From JAYPHU01 sp964611435 (GTDB lineage: Bacteria; Pseudomonadota; Alphaproteobacteria; Rhodospirillales; UBA2165), in assembly GCA_964611435.1 (NCBI GenBank), contig CAZSXT010000001.1, positions 248,001-312,000 on the forward strand: a stretch of DNA of 64,000 nucleotides, written 5' to 3'. Positions 17,976-26,932 of this stretch are shown one piece after another. Position numbers and translations under genes: made by a program. The notes under the pieces are model-generated. The model did no database searches and was not told where the DNA came from. It worked only from the letters and a program-made list of their open reading frames with translations. Numbering within the stretch: position 1 is the first letter of the stretch; every line of letters starts with the position of its first letter.

Positions 17976-17986
17976 TAGTCGTGCGC

Positions 17987-18023
17987 GAACCCCGCCGGGG
18001 TAGACCTCTGACGGGGTTCTTTT
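17987..18023 (+). terminator. Terminator of the xseB-ispA-dxs-tlyA unit
   Basis: A perfect 8-bp stem GAACCCCG/CGGGGTTC (17987-17994 and 18012-18019) is followed at once by TTTT. It starts 11 bp after the tlyA stop and faces the right way for the upstream operon. Confidence 0.8.
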
Positions 18024-18404
18024 GTGGCATTAAGCCTATGTCCGGTGAAGTCACCGGAGATTTCCTAAGGGGTTAGACCCTTCCAAGTTTTCAGATTGTC
18101 TGGACCGAAGGGGACGGCTAAATCTCAGGCGCCTCCGATCTTCAGTCTTTGACGGCCTCCTGCCTGCAAAACAAACAGGAGGCCCTTAGATGACCCGGTG
18201 GTTCCATGCGAATACCCACCCTCCTGCTGATTGGACTGTAGCGCCATGTCGGCAAATATTAGACTACCCTAATATCCAAATGTCCGTCTATAGCCCCCCG
18301 GTTGAAATTCGTCCGAGGGTGCATTCAAGACTTTGTCCCGAGCAGAAACAATTGATAACGTGTTTCCGTGAATGATTATTTAGGCTCAACACGGCCAGGG
18401 GCGA
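18024..18404. other. Non-coding gap with two inverted repeats
   Basis: No plausible gene is seen. Two structures stand out. At 18041-18058 an 8-2-8 inverted repeat (TCCGGTGA-AG-TCACCGGA) has too short a loop for a hairpin and looks like a dimeric protein site. At 18154-18184 a perfect 9-bp stem (GGCCTCCTG/CAGGAGGCC) with a 13-nt loop lacks a T-run on either strand, so it is not a standard terminator. The promoter of the flavoprotein gene at 18405 should lie in the last 150 bp. Confidence 0.45.
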
Positions 18405-19601
18405 ATGGGTACCTCGAAGACAGTTAGTGACGGCGCCTTAGGCAGCACAAGGCCAGACTATCTGGCACGTGCCGACATTTTGGCACAGCATATCATGGAG
18501 ACTGCCCTTACATCTGATCACAACCATCGTCTTAGCGATGAGAGTGTGAGTAAGATAAATTCGTCTGGCGTTTGCCGGGTCTGCCAGCCGGCCGAATTTG
18601 GTGGAGCGGAATTATCGTGGGAAGTGCTGTGTGAAATTGCCATTTGTTTGGGAGCTGCGGACGCATCTCACGCTTGGGTCGTAACAAAGTTTGCCGAAAA
18701 CAACTTTCTATTGGCTCAGTTTCCTGAAGCAGCCCAACAGGATGTCTGGGGGCAGCGAGGGGATCAGTTGATATCCAGCTCATTTTCTCCGAACGGAACG
18801 GTCTCAATTTCCAAAGGCGGTTGGATTTTAAGTGGCCGCTTCGACTCATGTAGCGGTGTGCGTCATTCAAGTTGGACCATTGTTGGGGCGATATTGCCGA
18901 CCGGAAAGGACGGCGTACCTGTTCATTCCTTTCTACTGGTGCCCGCGGCAGATATCAAAATTCTAGACCAGGAAGAGCCGATCGGTTTGAGTGGAACCGG
19001 AAGTGTTCCATTTGAACTGAAAGATGCCTTTGTTCCCGATCATCGCGTTCTCGATGGATTGAGTGCAGCCCGTGGGGAAAGCCCTGGCGCCAAGAGACAT
19101 TCCATCCCTTTGTACAAAATGCCAAACTTGGGGTTTGCTCAGACTGCCCACGCTTCGGTGGCGGTCGGCGCGGCTAAAGGCGCAGTGTCTAGGTTTACGG
19201 AACTTCTTCGGACACAGAAGTCAAAGGGTCGACCGCTCGGGGAATCTCAAGTGCTTCAGATTAGATTAGCCGAAGCCTCAGCTGAAGCCGAGGCAGGCAG
19301 GTTAATGGTTTTGGCAACCGCGCGCGAAAATATGGCGCGCTTAAATGCCGGTCATAGACTTATGTTGGGTGACTTGGCCCGCAGCCGACGTAATTCGGCC
19401 TATGCGGCGAAGCTCTCGATGCAGGCCGCCCAGCGTTTGTTTGAAGGAATCGCCAGCGCTGGATTCCCGATTGATCCTCATCTCCAGCGGGCCTTTCTGG
19501 ATATTGCCGCCATCGAAGCGCAAGTGGCGTTAAACTGGGATGCGAACGCCACGATATATGGCCGGTATATCGCCGGACTTGATTTGGAAGGACTTCTTTA
19601 A
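18405..19601 (+). CDS. Acyl-CoA dehydrogenase-fold flavoprotein (group D monooxygenase-like)
   Basis: A 398-residue soluble protein with the three-part acyl-CoA dehydrogenase fold: N-terminal helical domain (including QPAEFGGAELSW, about 61-72), central beta domain (GGWILSGRFDSCSGVRHSSW, where WxLxG and the Ser/His pattern are typical) and a C-terminal helical bundle. The central motif and the absence of the usual catalytic Glu context resemble two-component flavin monooxygenases (HsaA, HpaB-like, DszC) rather than true dehydrogenases. It would then need a separate flavin reductase, and none is seen here. The YbjQ and TRAP genes follow on the same strand. Substrate unknown. Confidence 0.8.
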   Translation: MGTSKTVSDGALGSTRPDYLARADILAQHIMETALTSDHNHRLSDESVSKINSSGVCRVCQPAEFGGAELSWEVLCEIAICLGAADASHAWVVTKFAENNFLLAQFPEAAQQDVWGQRGDQLISSSFSPNGTVSISKGGWILSGRFDSCSGVRHSSWTIVGAILPTGKDGVPVHSFLLVPAADIKILDQEEPIGLSGTGSVPFELKDAFVPDHRVLDGLSAARGESPGAKRHSIPLYKMPNLGFAQTAHASVAVGAAKGAVSRFTELLRTQKSKGRPLGESQVLQIRLAEASAEAEAGRLMVLATARENMARLNAGHRLMLGDLARSRRNSAYAAKLSMQAAQRLFEGIASAGFPIDPHLQRAFLDIAAIEAQVALNWDANATIYGRYIAGLDLEGLL

Positions 19602-19622
19602 CCCGAGAGGAAGAAATAGGTT

Positions 19623-20054
19623 ATGTTCAATATTTTTGGAAAAAGCGACGAGAAGATTCAGGAACTCATCGATAACAAAGAATTTGATGAATTGCCGACC
19701 GAGGTCATCGATGAACTGGCCAAGGAGATTATCCTGACGACCGAGAGCACGCTTCCGGATTACAAAATTCTCGAACGGAGGGAAATCATCACTGCGGAAT
19801 GCGTGTTTGGCATGAACCTGTTTCGGGATTTCTTCGCCGGAATACGAGATATTTTTGGCGGCCGGAGTTCCGCCTCACAAAAAGTGTTGCGGGACTCCCG
19901 CCGCGTGTGCCTGACGGAACTTCGGAGGGAAGCGCTTATCGCAGGAGCCAACGCTGTCATCGGCGTTGACCTGGACTACAGTGAAATCTCGGGTGACGAC
20001 AAATCGATGCTGTTCTTGGTCGCTAGCGGCACCGCTGTCGTGGTCGAAAAATAG
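19623..20054 (+). CDS. YbjQ/UPF0145 family protein with N-terminal extension
   Basis: A 143-residue protein. The last 105 residues carry the YbjQ pattern: strand and helix with GMNLFRDFFAGIRDIFGGRS, then the LRREALIAGANAVIGVDLDY core typical of this pentamer-forming family (often named heavy-metal-binding domain). The first 38 residues (acidic, helical) are extra compared with the usual length of about 105. No metal-binding cysteines are obvious. It starts 21 bp after the flavoprotein gene with an AGG Shine-Dalgarno, so the two are probably co-transcribed. The molecular role of the family is unknown. Confidence 0.82.
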   Translation: MFNIFGKSDEKIQELIDNKEFDELPTEVIDELAKEIILTTESTLPDYKILERREIITAECVFGMNLFRDFFAGIRDIFGGRSSASQKVLRDSRRVCLTELRREALIAGANAVIGVDLDYSEISGDDKSMLFLVASGTAVVVEK

Positions 20055-20058
20055 ACGT

Positions 20059-20087
20059 TGGTTCAAACATTTGCCTTATTTGAACCA
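20059..20087. promoter_or_regulatory. Palindrome before the TAXI-TRAP genes, candidate operator
   Basis: A perfect 9-bp inverted repeat TGGTTCAAA/TTTGAACCA with an 11-nt AT-rich centre begins 4 bp after the YbjQ-type stop and lies about 115 bp before the TAXI binding-protein gene. No T-run follows, so it is unlikely to be a terminator. A role as a dimeric regulator site for the transporter is inference; no regulator gene is adjacent. Confidence 0.45.
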
Positions 20088-20202
20088 CGGAAAGGTGTTA
20101 CTAGTGAAGTTCGGCAAGGTGCAGTCGAGGAAGATTTTGACAAGGTAAGTTGAAATCATCAGTATCGCGTTTTCCAGAGCCTTCATCCAAGGGAGGATAA
20201 TT

Positions 20203-21162
20203 ATGAAAAAGGCCCTTTTTGTTGCATCGATTGCAGGTGCAGCTTTGATTTCGGCGTCTGTCTCCGCGCAGACGATTTCCGTAGGTACAACAAAAGGTGG
20301 GTGGACCAACCAAGCTGGTCAATCCCTGTCTAAAGTCATTTCTCAGTTGGCGGGTTTGCAGATGCGGTCTCAACCCATGGGCGGGTCTAGCGTTTATGTG
20401 CCGCTTGTAAATGCCGGCAAGATGGAATTTGGCTTGGTCAACGAGTTGGAGTCGCTCTACGCGGTGACCGGCACAGGTGCCTATCCCGGCCGTCAGCATC
20501 CTGATTTGCGGGTGGCAACGCCAACCATTCCGTTTCGCGTTGCGATCTTCGTGAAGAAAGATTCTCCCATCAAAACCGTCGCGGATTTGAAGGGCAAACG
20601 GGTCCCCAGCGGCTGGTCTTCACAGCGGATCATTCAAGCGTTGATGGACGGACAATTGGCAAGCGCCGGCATCAGCTATGATGACGTCGTCAAAGTGCCG
20701 GTCCCCAACGTCGTGAAAAGCGCGAACGATTTTGCCGCCGGCAAAGCCGATGCGTTCTTCTTTGTTTTCGGCGCCGGTAAAGTTCGCGAAACTGCTGCCA
20801 AAGTCGGCGGTATCCGGGTTCTGCCGTTTGACCCGTCTCCGGAAGCCTTGGAGCGGGCACGCAAGTTTGTGCCGCCGGCATGGGCCAAGCCTGAAAAACC
20901 GTCGAAGCGGAACGTCGGCGTGGACAAGCCACTTCACGTGATGACCTATTGGCACACACTGGCTACCGGTGCGAAAGTGTCGGACGATGTGGTCTACAAA
21001 GTCGTCAAAACCATGCATGACAACAAGGCCGCCCTCGTTAAAGCGTTCCCGGGTTGGGGCTCCTTTAGCCCGACCAGCATGGCGCTCAATCTGCCCAAGC
21101 TGACCTATCATCCGGGCGCTATTAAGTTCTATAAAGAAAAGGGCATGTGGCCGCCGAAGTAA
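20203..21162 (+). CDS. TAXI-type TRAP transporter solute-binding protein
   Basis: A 319-residue periplasmic protein. The signal peptide is clear (MKK start, hydrophobic core, cleavage near VSAQ, about residue 23). The mature part has TAXI-family features: SVGTTKGGW at the start, the LVNAGKMEFGLVNE segment and KGKRVPSGWSSQ. It should capture a small carboxylate or amino-acid-like solute and deliver it to the fused permease encoded 32 bp downstream. A good AGGAG Shine-Dalgarno precedes the ATG. The ligand cannot be told from sequence. Confidence 0.93.
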   Translation: MKKALFVASIAGAALISASVSAQTISVGTTKGGWTNQAGQSLSKVISQLAGLQMRSQPMGGSSVYVPLVNAGKMEFGLVNELESLYAVTGTGAYPGRQHPDLRVATPTIPFRVAIFVKKDSPIKTVADLKGKRVPSGWSSQRIIQALMDGQLASAGISYDDVVKVPVPNVVKSANDFAAGKADAFFFVFGAGKVRETAAKVGGIRVLPFDPSPEALERARKFVPPAWAKPEKPSKRNVGVDKPLHVMTYWHTLATGAKVSDDVVYKVVKTMHDNKAALVKAFPGWGSFSPTSMALNLPKLTYHPGAIKFYKEKGMWPPK

Positions 21163-21194
21163 GGTAGGCTTCCTGCCAAAGAATAGGCGGTTCC

Positions 21195-23126
21195 GTGGAC
21201 AACCAAGATACTTCGGAACAGGCCGTCGAGACAAAAACGGCGATGAGCAGATTTATTGCTGTTCTCGCCGTTCTCTTGACGGTGGTCGCGATCGCCTGGG
21301 CAGCCGACCTGTTCCGCATGGCCGGGTTGTTGCTCTATACGGAGCAGTTCCTGGGCGGCATCATCGCAATTGCCCTTCCTTTGGTGTTTTTGTCAGTCCG
21401 GCATAGCAAGAAAGTCGATAAGCATTTAATCCCCTGGTTTGACTATCTGCTGGCGGCAATAGGGTTTGCCGGCGCCATGTATATGGCTGTCCGGTATCCG
21501 CAGCTTGCAGAACTCGTTTCCGATGCACCGACCGATGGGTTAATCTCCGGGACAATCGTTGTCGCCCTAATGATCGAGGGCCTGCGGAGAACAGTTGGGC
21601 ATGTTCTGACGGTTCTTGTGCTCGCTTTTATCTTGATGGGACTTTTTGGTCATCTCTTGCCAGGCAAGCTCGCCGGCAAGGAAATGTTGGCCCGTGATCT
21701 ATTCTATTACATAGCCTGGGACCCGACTAGCGTCCTCGGTATCCCTATGAAGATCGTGACGTCAATTGTCATGGCGTTTGTGTTCTTTGGTCAGGTGTTG
21801 ACCAAATCTGGCGGTTCCACGTTCTTCACTGAAATATCCATGGTGCTGGTGGGCCGGTATCGGGGCGGACAGGCGAAGATTGCCGTCACAGCGTCTGGTT
21901 TCTTTGGTTCCATATCAGGAAGTGTGGTCTCCAACGTGGTGACCACTGGTGTTATCACGATCCCGCTCATGAAGAGCGCCGGTTATCGCGGCGTTCAAGC
22001 CGGCGCCATTGAGGCTGTGGCGTCGACAGGCGGCCAGTTGATGCCACCGATTATGGGCGCGGCGGCTTTTTTGATGGCGGAGTTTCTCGAGATACCATAC
22101 ACCGACGTGGTCATTGCCGCGCTCATCCCGGCGGTGCTTTATTACGTTGCTTTGTTCATTCTCGCAGATTTAGAAGCAGCGCGAACCAACATCCAGCCGG
22201 TTGCTGAGGATCAGATTCCTGATCTCAAAGAAGTCTTGAAGGCCGGTTGGTATTTTCCGCTACCGTTTGTTGTCCTGATCGTGGCGCTGTTTAATTTTAA
22301 CTACTCGCCAGAGATGTCGGCATTGATTGCAACAGCCGTTATTTTGGCGACCAGCATGCTTTTCGGTTACAAAGGTAAACGCCTGACGCTTCTGGATTTT
22401 CTGGATTCCATCAGGCAAACCGGGCATGCAGTCCTGGATATCATCATGATTGCCGCCGCAGCCGGTATTGTCATCGGGACACTGAACGTCACCGGTATCG
22501 GATTCGGCCTATCACTAATTTTAGTGGAGCTGGGCGGCACCAACTTGTTCCTGCTTCTCCTGCTGTCTGCATTTGTCTGCATCATTCTCGGAATGGGCAT
22601 GCCGACCGTCGCAGTCTATTTGATGCTGGCGACACTGGTTGCGCCGGCGCTGATAGAAGTCGGCATTAGCCCCATGGCTGCTCACCTGTTCATCCTCTAT
22701 TTCGGCATGATGTCGATGATTACCCCGCCGGTTGCCATCGCCGCTTTCGCCGCAGCGACACTGACCGGCGAAGACGCCATGAAGACCGGCTTCGCCGCCA
22801 TGCGGTTCGGCTGGTTCGCCTATCTGGTGCCGTTCCTGTTCGTGGTCGTTCCCGAACTCCTCATGGAGGGCCCGGGGCTCTCCGTCGCGTGGGTAGCCAT
22901 CAAATCAGCACTGGGCATTTGGATGATATCTGTCGCGTTGATGGGGTACGTGATTGCCCACATCAGTGTCATTCAGCGTGTGTTATTCTTTATTGCTGGC
23001 GCGGCGATGTTTGTGCCGGATTCTTTGATCGATATTGGTTTTCCCGTGGCGGTTCCGGGTATCGTTCTGGCGGTCGTTCTTGTCGGAATGGAGTGGACTA
23101 AACAAAAGCAACAGTCCGTTGCCTGA
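21195..23126 (+). CDS. TRAP transporter permease, fused small and large subunits
   Basis: A 643-residue inner-membrane protein with many hydrophobic segments. The first 160 residues with four spans correspond to the small DctQ-like subunit; the rest is the DctM-like large subunit, with the GSISGSVVSNVVTTGVITIPLM segment near residues 238-260 and the GMGMPTVAVYLMLATLVAPAL segment around 470. Such fusions typically pair with TAXI binding proteins and use a sodium gradient. The start is GTG 21195. The stop lies 8 bp from the convergent aroC stop, across a 5-bp hairpin (23127-23141). Confidence 0.94.
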   Translation: MDNQDTSEQAVETKTAMSRFIAVLAVLLTVVAIAWAADLFRMAGLLLYTEQFLGGIIAIALPLVFLSVRHSKKVDKHLIPWFDYLLAAIGFAGAMYMAVRYPQLAELVSDAPTDGLISGTIVVALMIEGLRRTVGHVLTVLVLAFILMGLFGHLLPGKLAGKEMLARDLFYYIAWDPTSVLGIPMKIVTSIVMAFVFFGQVLTKSGGSTFFTEISMVLVGRYRGGQAKIAVTASGFFGSISGSVVSNVVTTGVITIPLMKSAGYRGVQAGAIEAVASTGGQLMPPIMGAAAFLMAEFLEIPYTDVVIAALIPAVLYYVALFILADLEAARTNIQPVAEDQIPDLKEVLKAGWYFPLPFVVLIVALFNFNYSPEMSALIATAVILATSMLFGYKGKRLTLLDFLDSIRQTGHAVLDIIMIAAAAGIVIGTLNVTGIGFGLSLILVELGGTNLFLLLLLSAFVCIILGMGMPTVAVYLMLATLVAPALIEVGISPMAAHLFILYFGMMSMITPPVAIAAFAAATLTGEDAMKTGFAAMRFGWFAYLVPFLFVVVPELLMEGPGLSVAWVAIKSALGIWMISVALMGYVIAHISVIQRVLFFIAGAAMFVPDSLIDIGFPVAVPGIVLAVVLVGMEWTKQKQQSVA

Positions 23127-23134
23127 CGGTTTAT

Positions 23135-24205
23135 TTAACCGCGTTGCGCCTTAAATCTTAGAAACTGATCCGCCAACACGCAGGCAACCATGGCTTCGCC
23201 GACCGGCACGGCGCGAATGCCGACGCAGGGGTCATGCCGGCCTTTGGTCGAGACCTCGGTCTCCTCATTGTCCACCGTTATGGTTTTGCGTGGTGTCAGG
23301 ATGGAACTGGTTGGCTTGACGGCAAATCGAGCAACGATGTCCTGACCCGTGCTGATGCCACCCAAGATTCCGCCCGCATGGTTTGAGGAGAATGCGGGCC
23401 GTCCGTTCTCAATGCGCATTTCATCGGCATTTTCTTCACCCGTGAAGCTGGCCGCTTCGAAGCCCGCGCCGATCTCCACGCCCTTTACAGCATTGATGCT
23501 CATCAGGCCCTTGGCGATCTCGGAATCCAATTTGTCGTAGACGGGAGAGCCCAACCCTACAGGAACGCCGCGGGCGACGATTTCAATTACGGCGCCAGCA
23601 GAGGACCCCGACTTGCGCAATTCATCCATATAGGACTCCCATTCGGGGATCATATCGGCGTCCGGGCACCAGAATGGATTCTTGTCCACTTCATCCCAGT
23701 CCCAATTTTGTCGCTCTATCTTCTTTGTTCCGATCTGGACAAGTGCGCCTTTGATAGCAATGTTTGCGCCAAGGACTTTGCGCGCAACCGCGCCAGCCGC
23801 CACTCTGCAAGCGGTTTCACGAGCACTCGCTCGTCCACTGCCCCGGTAGTCACGATTGCCGTATTTGTGGCGATAAGTAAAGTCGGCATGACCGGGACGG
23901 AATAGGTCCTTAATGTCGTCATAGTCCTTGGAGCGTGCGTCGGTATTGCGGATCAGTAGGCCGATGGGCGTTCCGGTTGTCTTGCCCTCAAAAATACCGG
24001 ACAGGATTTCGACGGTGTCGGACTCCTTCCGCTGGGTAGTGAAGCGGGATTGCCCCGGCTTACGTTTGTCGAGCCAGATCTGAATATCCTCTTCGTTCAA
24101 GGGGATATTGGCGGGAACACCATCCACGACGCAGCCGATGGCCGGGCCATGACTTTCGCCGAAGGTGGTGAATTGGAATAAGTGGCCGAAGCTATTGCCG
24201 GACAT
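23135..24205 (-). CDS. aroC: Chorismate synthase
   Basis: A 356-residue enzyme converting 5-enolpyruvylshikimate 3-phosphate to chorismate with reduced FMN, the last common step of aromatic amino-acid synthesis. The family signatures are present: GESHGPAIGCVVDGVP near residue 16, GRASARETACRVAAGA near 127 and RHDPCVGIRAVPVGEAM near 319. Length is typical. It lies 14 bp downstream of fabI on the same strand, so the two essential genes are probably co-transcribed. Confidence 0.97.
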   Translation of the reverse strand: MSGNSFGHLFQFTTFGESHGPAIGCVVDGVPANIPLNEEDIQIWLDKRKPGQSRFTTQRKESDTVEILSGIFEGKTTGTPIGLLIRNTDARSKDYDDIKDLFRPGHADFTYRHKYGNRDYRGSGRASARETACRVAAGAVARKVLGANIAIKGALVQIGTKKIERQNWDWDEVDKNPFWCPDADMIPEWESYMDELRKSGSSAGAVIEIVARGVPVGLGSPVYDKLDSEIAKGLMSINAVKGVEIGAGFEAASFTGEENADEMRIENGRPAFSSNHAGGILGGISTGQDIVARFAVKPTSSILTPRKTITVDNEETEVSTKGRHDPCVGIRAVPVGEAMVACVLADQFLRFKAQRG

Positions 24206-24219
24206 GGGGCTGCCGGCCG

Positions 24220-25050
24220 TTAAGCCGCCTCATCGCTTTTAGAGACAGTGATATCCGGGGCATCAACAGCTTTCATGCCGACGATGTTGTAGCCGCAATC
24301 GACATGATGGGTTTCGCCCGTCACGCCCGAAGACAAGCCGCTCAGCAGATACATGCCGGCGCCGCCGACATCCTCGCCCGAGACATTGCGGCGTAGGGGA
24401 GAATTGTATTCGTTCCACTTAAGGATATAGCGGAAGTCGCCAATACCGGAAGCAGCGAGGGTTTTCATCGGTCCCGCGGACAATGAGTTTACACGAATGT
24501 TCTGTGGTCCCAAATCTTCGGCCAGATAGCGAACACTGGCCTCGAGGGCAGCTTTTGCGACACCCATGACGTTGTAGTGGGGCATCACCCGTTCAGACCC
24601 GGCATATGTCAGCGTTAGGAGGCTCCCGCCGTCGGGCATCATCTGCTGGGCGCGCTGGCAAATTGCAGTGAAAGAATAGCAGGAAATCTGCATCGTTTTT
24701 GTGAAATTATCCGGGGTCGTGTCGACATATAGGCCCTTGAGCTCATCCTTATCCGAATAGGCGATCGCATGAAGCACAAAGTCCAGGCTACCCCATTTGC
24801 TTCCCAGTTCACTGAACACAGCATCAATGCTGCCTTCGTCGGTCACGTCGCAGGGCAATATAATGTCTGAGCCAATCGACTCGGCAAGCGGCGTCACACG
24901 CTTGAGGAGCGCGTCACCCTGATAGGTGAACGCCAATTCGCCTCCTTGATCATGGCAGGCTTTGGCTATATTCCAGGCGATTGACCGATCATTGGCGACC
25001 CCCATGATCAGCCCTTTTTTGCCTTGCATTAATCCACCGCTCGACGACAT
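24220..25050 (-). CDS. fabI: Enoyl-ACP reductase (NADH)
   Basis: A 276-residue SDR-type enoyl-acyl-carrier-protein reductase that completes each cycle of fatty-acid elongation. It shows the FabI-specific cofactor motif GKKGLIMGVANDRSIAW near the N-terminus and the catalytic YxxxxxxK (YNVMGVAKAALEAS). I chose ATG 25050 (MSSSGGLMQG) instead of the in-frame TTG at 25074, since FabI proteins begin within about 10 residues of the GLM motif. It shares a 240-bp divergent promoter region with pdxH. Confidence 0.95.
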   Translation of the reverse strand: MSSSGGLMQGKKGLIMGVANDRSIAWNIAKACHDQGGELAFTYQGDALLKRVTPLAESIGSDIILPCDVTDEGSIDAVFSELGSKWGSLDFVLHAIAYSDKDELKGLYVDTTPDNFTKTMQISCYSFTAICQRAQQMMPDGGSLLTLTYAGSERVMPHYNVMGVAKAALEASVRYLAEDLGPQNIRVNSLSAGPMKTLAASGIGDFRYILKWNEYNSPLRRNVSGEDVGGAGMYLLSGLSSGVTGETHHVDCGYNIVGMKAVDAPDITVSKSDEAA

Positions 25051-25291
25051 AAATCCCTCGCAATTCTTTCCCAAACGATTCCGGTTGATGCATCGGATCG
25101 TGGTCTAAATAGATTAAGTCATTCCTAAAACATTTTCGCCGAAAGAGAAAGTCGCACAGGCTTGCCACCGGTGTGAATGTCAGGTTGCCGAAATTTGCTT
25201 TCGGGCAACGAACAAGATACATACAATTTACGAGAAATTCTCTTTTAGTTCAGCACAGTTGCTCAGGTATTTTATCTTATAAGTCATTGAT

Positions 25292-25879
25292 ATGTCAGTA
25301 GAAACAAACGATCCCATTGCGCTATTCAAGGAGTGGCTGGCGGAGGCTGAGAGGCTGGAAACCGTCAACCCAACGGCAATGGCCGTGGCGACTGCCGACG
25401 CAGAGGGGCGGCCCTCGGTCCGGATGGTCTTGTTAAAGGGCGCCGACGATCAGGGATTCGTTTTTTATACCAATTCGGAAAGCCAGAAGGGACTGGAACT
25501 GGAGTCCAACCCACATGCTTCTCTCTGCTTCTATTGGAAATCCCTATTGCGGGAAGTGCGCATCGACGGGCCTGTTACCAAGGTATCGGACGAGGAGGCT
25601 GACGCTTATTTCGCCTCCCGCTCCCGGGGAAGTCAGATCGGCGCCTGGGCTTCGAAGCAATCTCGTCCGCTAGAGGGACGCTGGGAATTGGAAAAGAATA
25701 TCGCCGCATACACAGCTAGATTTAACATTGGCGCGGTGCCAAGACCGCCGTTTTGGGAGGGGTACAGGGTATTTCCAGAACGGATTGAATTTTGGCAGGA
25801 ACGGCAGTTCCGGCTGCATGATCGAATGGTGTATAGTCGGATCGAGAAGGGCTGGGCCGGTAATCGGCTCTATCCGTAA
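25292..25879 (+). CDS. pdxH: Pyridoxamine 5'-phosphate oxidase
   Basis: A 195-residue FMN flavoprotein that oxidises pyridoxine or pyridoxamine 5'-phosphate to pyridoxal phosphate. It shows RPSVRMVLLKG with the FMN-phosphate contacts, the SRSRGSQIGAWASKQS motif typical of PdxH, and the C-terminal signature ending WxxxRLYP (residues about 188-195). Slightly short at the N-terminus compared with E. coli but complete. The CDF exporter gene begins 11 bp after its stop, suggesting co-transcription. Confidence 0.96.
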   Translation: MSVETNDPIALFKEWLAEAERLETVNPTAMAVATADAEGRPSVRMVLLKGADDQGFVFYTNSESQKGLELESNPHASLCFYWKSLLREVRIDGPVTKVSDEEADAYFASRSRGSQIGAWASKQSRPLEGRWELEKNIAAYTARFNIGAVPRPPFWEGYRVFPERIEFWQERQFRLHDRMVYSRIEKGWAGNRLYP

Positions 25880-25890
25880 GAAAAGGGTGG

Positions 25891-26841
25891 TTGGATAACG
25901 TGCACGGCGACGAACAATTATCGCGTTTACCGGAGGGGAGCGGGGTAGATCCCAAATTTGCCAGCCTCATGCGCTGGGCAAGCTATGCGTCTGTGGCTGT
26001 TGCGACTGTGCTTATTGTGACCAAGCTTGGCGCTTACGCAGCAACTGAATCTGTCAGTCTGCTTTCCTCGCTCGTTGACTCGTTGCTGGATGCCGGCGCG
26101 TCGCTGGTTAATTTGCTGGCAATTCGTCACGCACTTCAGCCGGCGGATCGGGAGCACAGGTTCGGCCATGGAAAGGCAGAAAGTTTAGCGGGCCTCGCGC
26201 AGGCGGCGTTTATCGCCGGGTCAGGAATTTTTCTTTTACTTGAGGCCGGCAATAGGCTGATCCATCCCAAGGTGGTCTCTAATGGAGAGATCGGCATCGC
26301 CGTTATGGGGCTTTCTCTTGTCCTAACCTTAGGTTTGGTCGCCTTTCAATCGTATGTGGTTCGCAAGACAAATTCATTGGCTATCAGCGCGGATTCCCTC
26401 CACTATCGTGTCGATATTTTGGTGAATGTTGCAATCATCATCGGAATTTATTTCGCATCTTTCGGCGGCTTCCAAATCGTTGACCCACTCCTTGCAGTGG
26501 CGATTGTTATCTATATGGCATCAGGATCGTTTAAGATTGCCCGCCTGTCCATGGATGAACTCATGGACAGGGAGTTTCCCGACGAAGACCGTATTAAGAT
26601 TCGTCAAATTGCCCTCGAACATCCGGAAGTTAGAGATGTACATGATATGAGGACTCGCTCATCCGGCCCTTATTCGTTTATCCAGCTACACCTGGAAATG
26701 GACCGTAATTTGACGTTGGTTCGGGCGCACGAGATATCGGATGAGGTGATGTACAAGGTTGAAGAGGAGTTCCCGAACACCGAAGTCTTGATTCACCAAG
26801 ATCCTGAAGGTGTTGAAGAGCGCCGCGACGATATCTCCTAA
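25891..26841 (+). CDS. Cation diffusion facilitator (FieF-like metal exporter)
   Basis: A 316-residue inner-membrane antiporter for divalent metals (iron, zinc, manganese or similar). Six membrane spans are visible, with metal-site residues in SSLVDSLLDAGASL (DxxxD, span 2) and SADSLHYRVDILVN (HxxxD, span 5); HRFGHGKAE is the conserved cytoplasmic loop after span 2. The C-terminal cytoplasmic dimer domain runs from about 215 to 300. Start is TTG 25891 or GTG 25900 after an AAGGGTGG Shine-Dalgarno. Metal specificity is not decided by these motifs. Confidence 0.93.
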   Translation: MDNVHGDEQLSRLPEGSGVDPKFASLMRWASYASVAVATVLIVTKLGAYAATESVSLLSSLVDSLLDAGASLVNLLAIRHALQPADREHRFGHGKAESLAGLAQAAFIAGSGIFLLLEAGNRLIHPKVVSNGEIGIAVMGLSLVLTLGLVAFQSYVVRKTNSLAISADSLHYRVDILVNVAIIIGIYFASFGGFQIVDPLLAVAIVIYMASGSFKIARLSMDELMDREFPDEDRIKIRQIALEHPEVRDVHDMRTRSSGPYSFIQLHLEMDRNLTLVRAHEISDEVMYKVEEEFPNTEVLIHQDPEGVEERRDDIS

Positions 26842-26932
26842 ATTACTTAGACTTCATTATATTTTCGGTTCAGCCGCTGGCGGTGTTGTACTATACTTCG
26901 GGTAAGAAAGAATTCTCGGGGAGGGAAGTGCA

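Noticed and set aside
18154..18184. Terminator with 9-bp stem
   Set aside because: No T-run on either strand and no gene ending just before it; kept only as an unexplained inverted repeat.
20620..21234. 204-codon open frame opposite the TAXI binding protein
   Set aside because: Shadow of a clear coding gene; Arg- and His-rich product with no domain.
23127..23141. CGGTT/AACCG hairpin between TRAP permease and aroC
   Set aside because: The 5-bp stem with T/A loop overlaps the aroC stop codon and is too weak to call.
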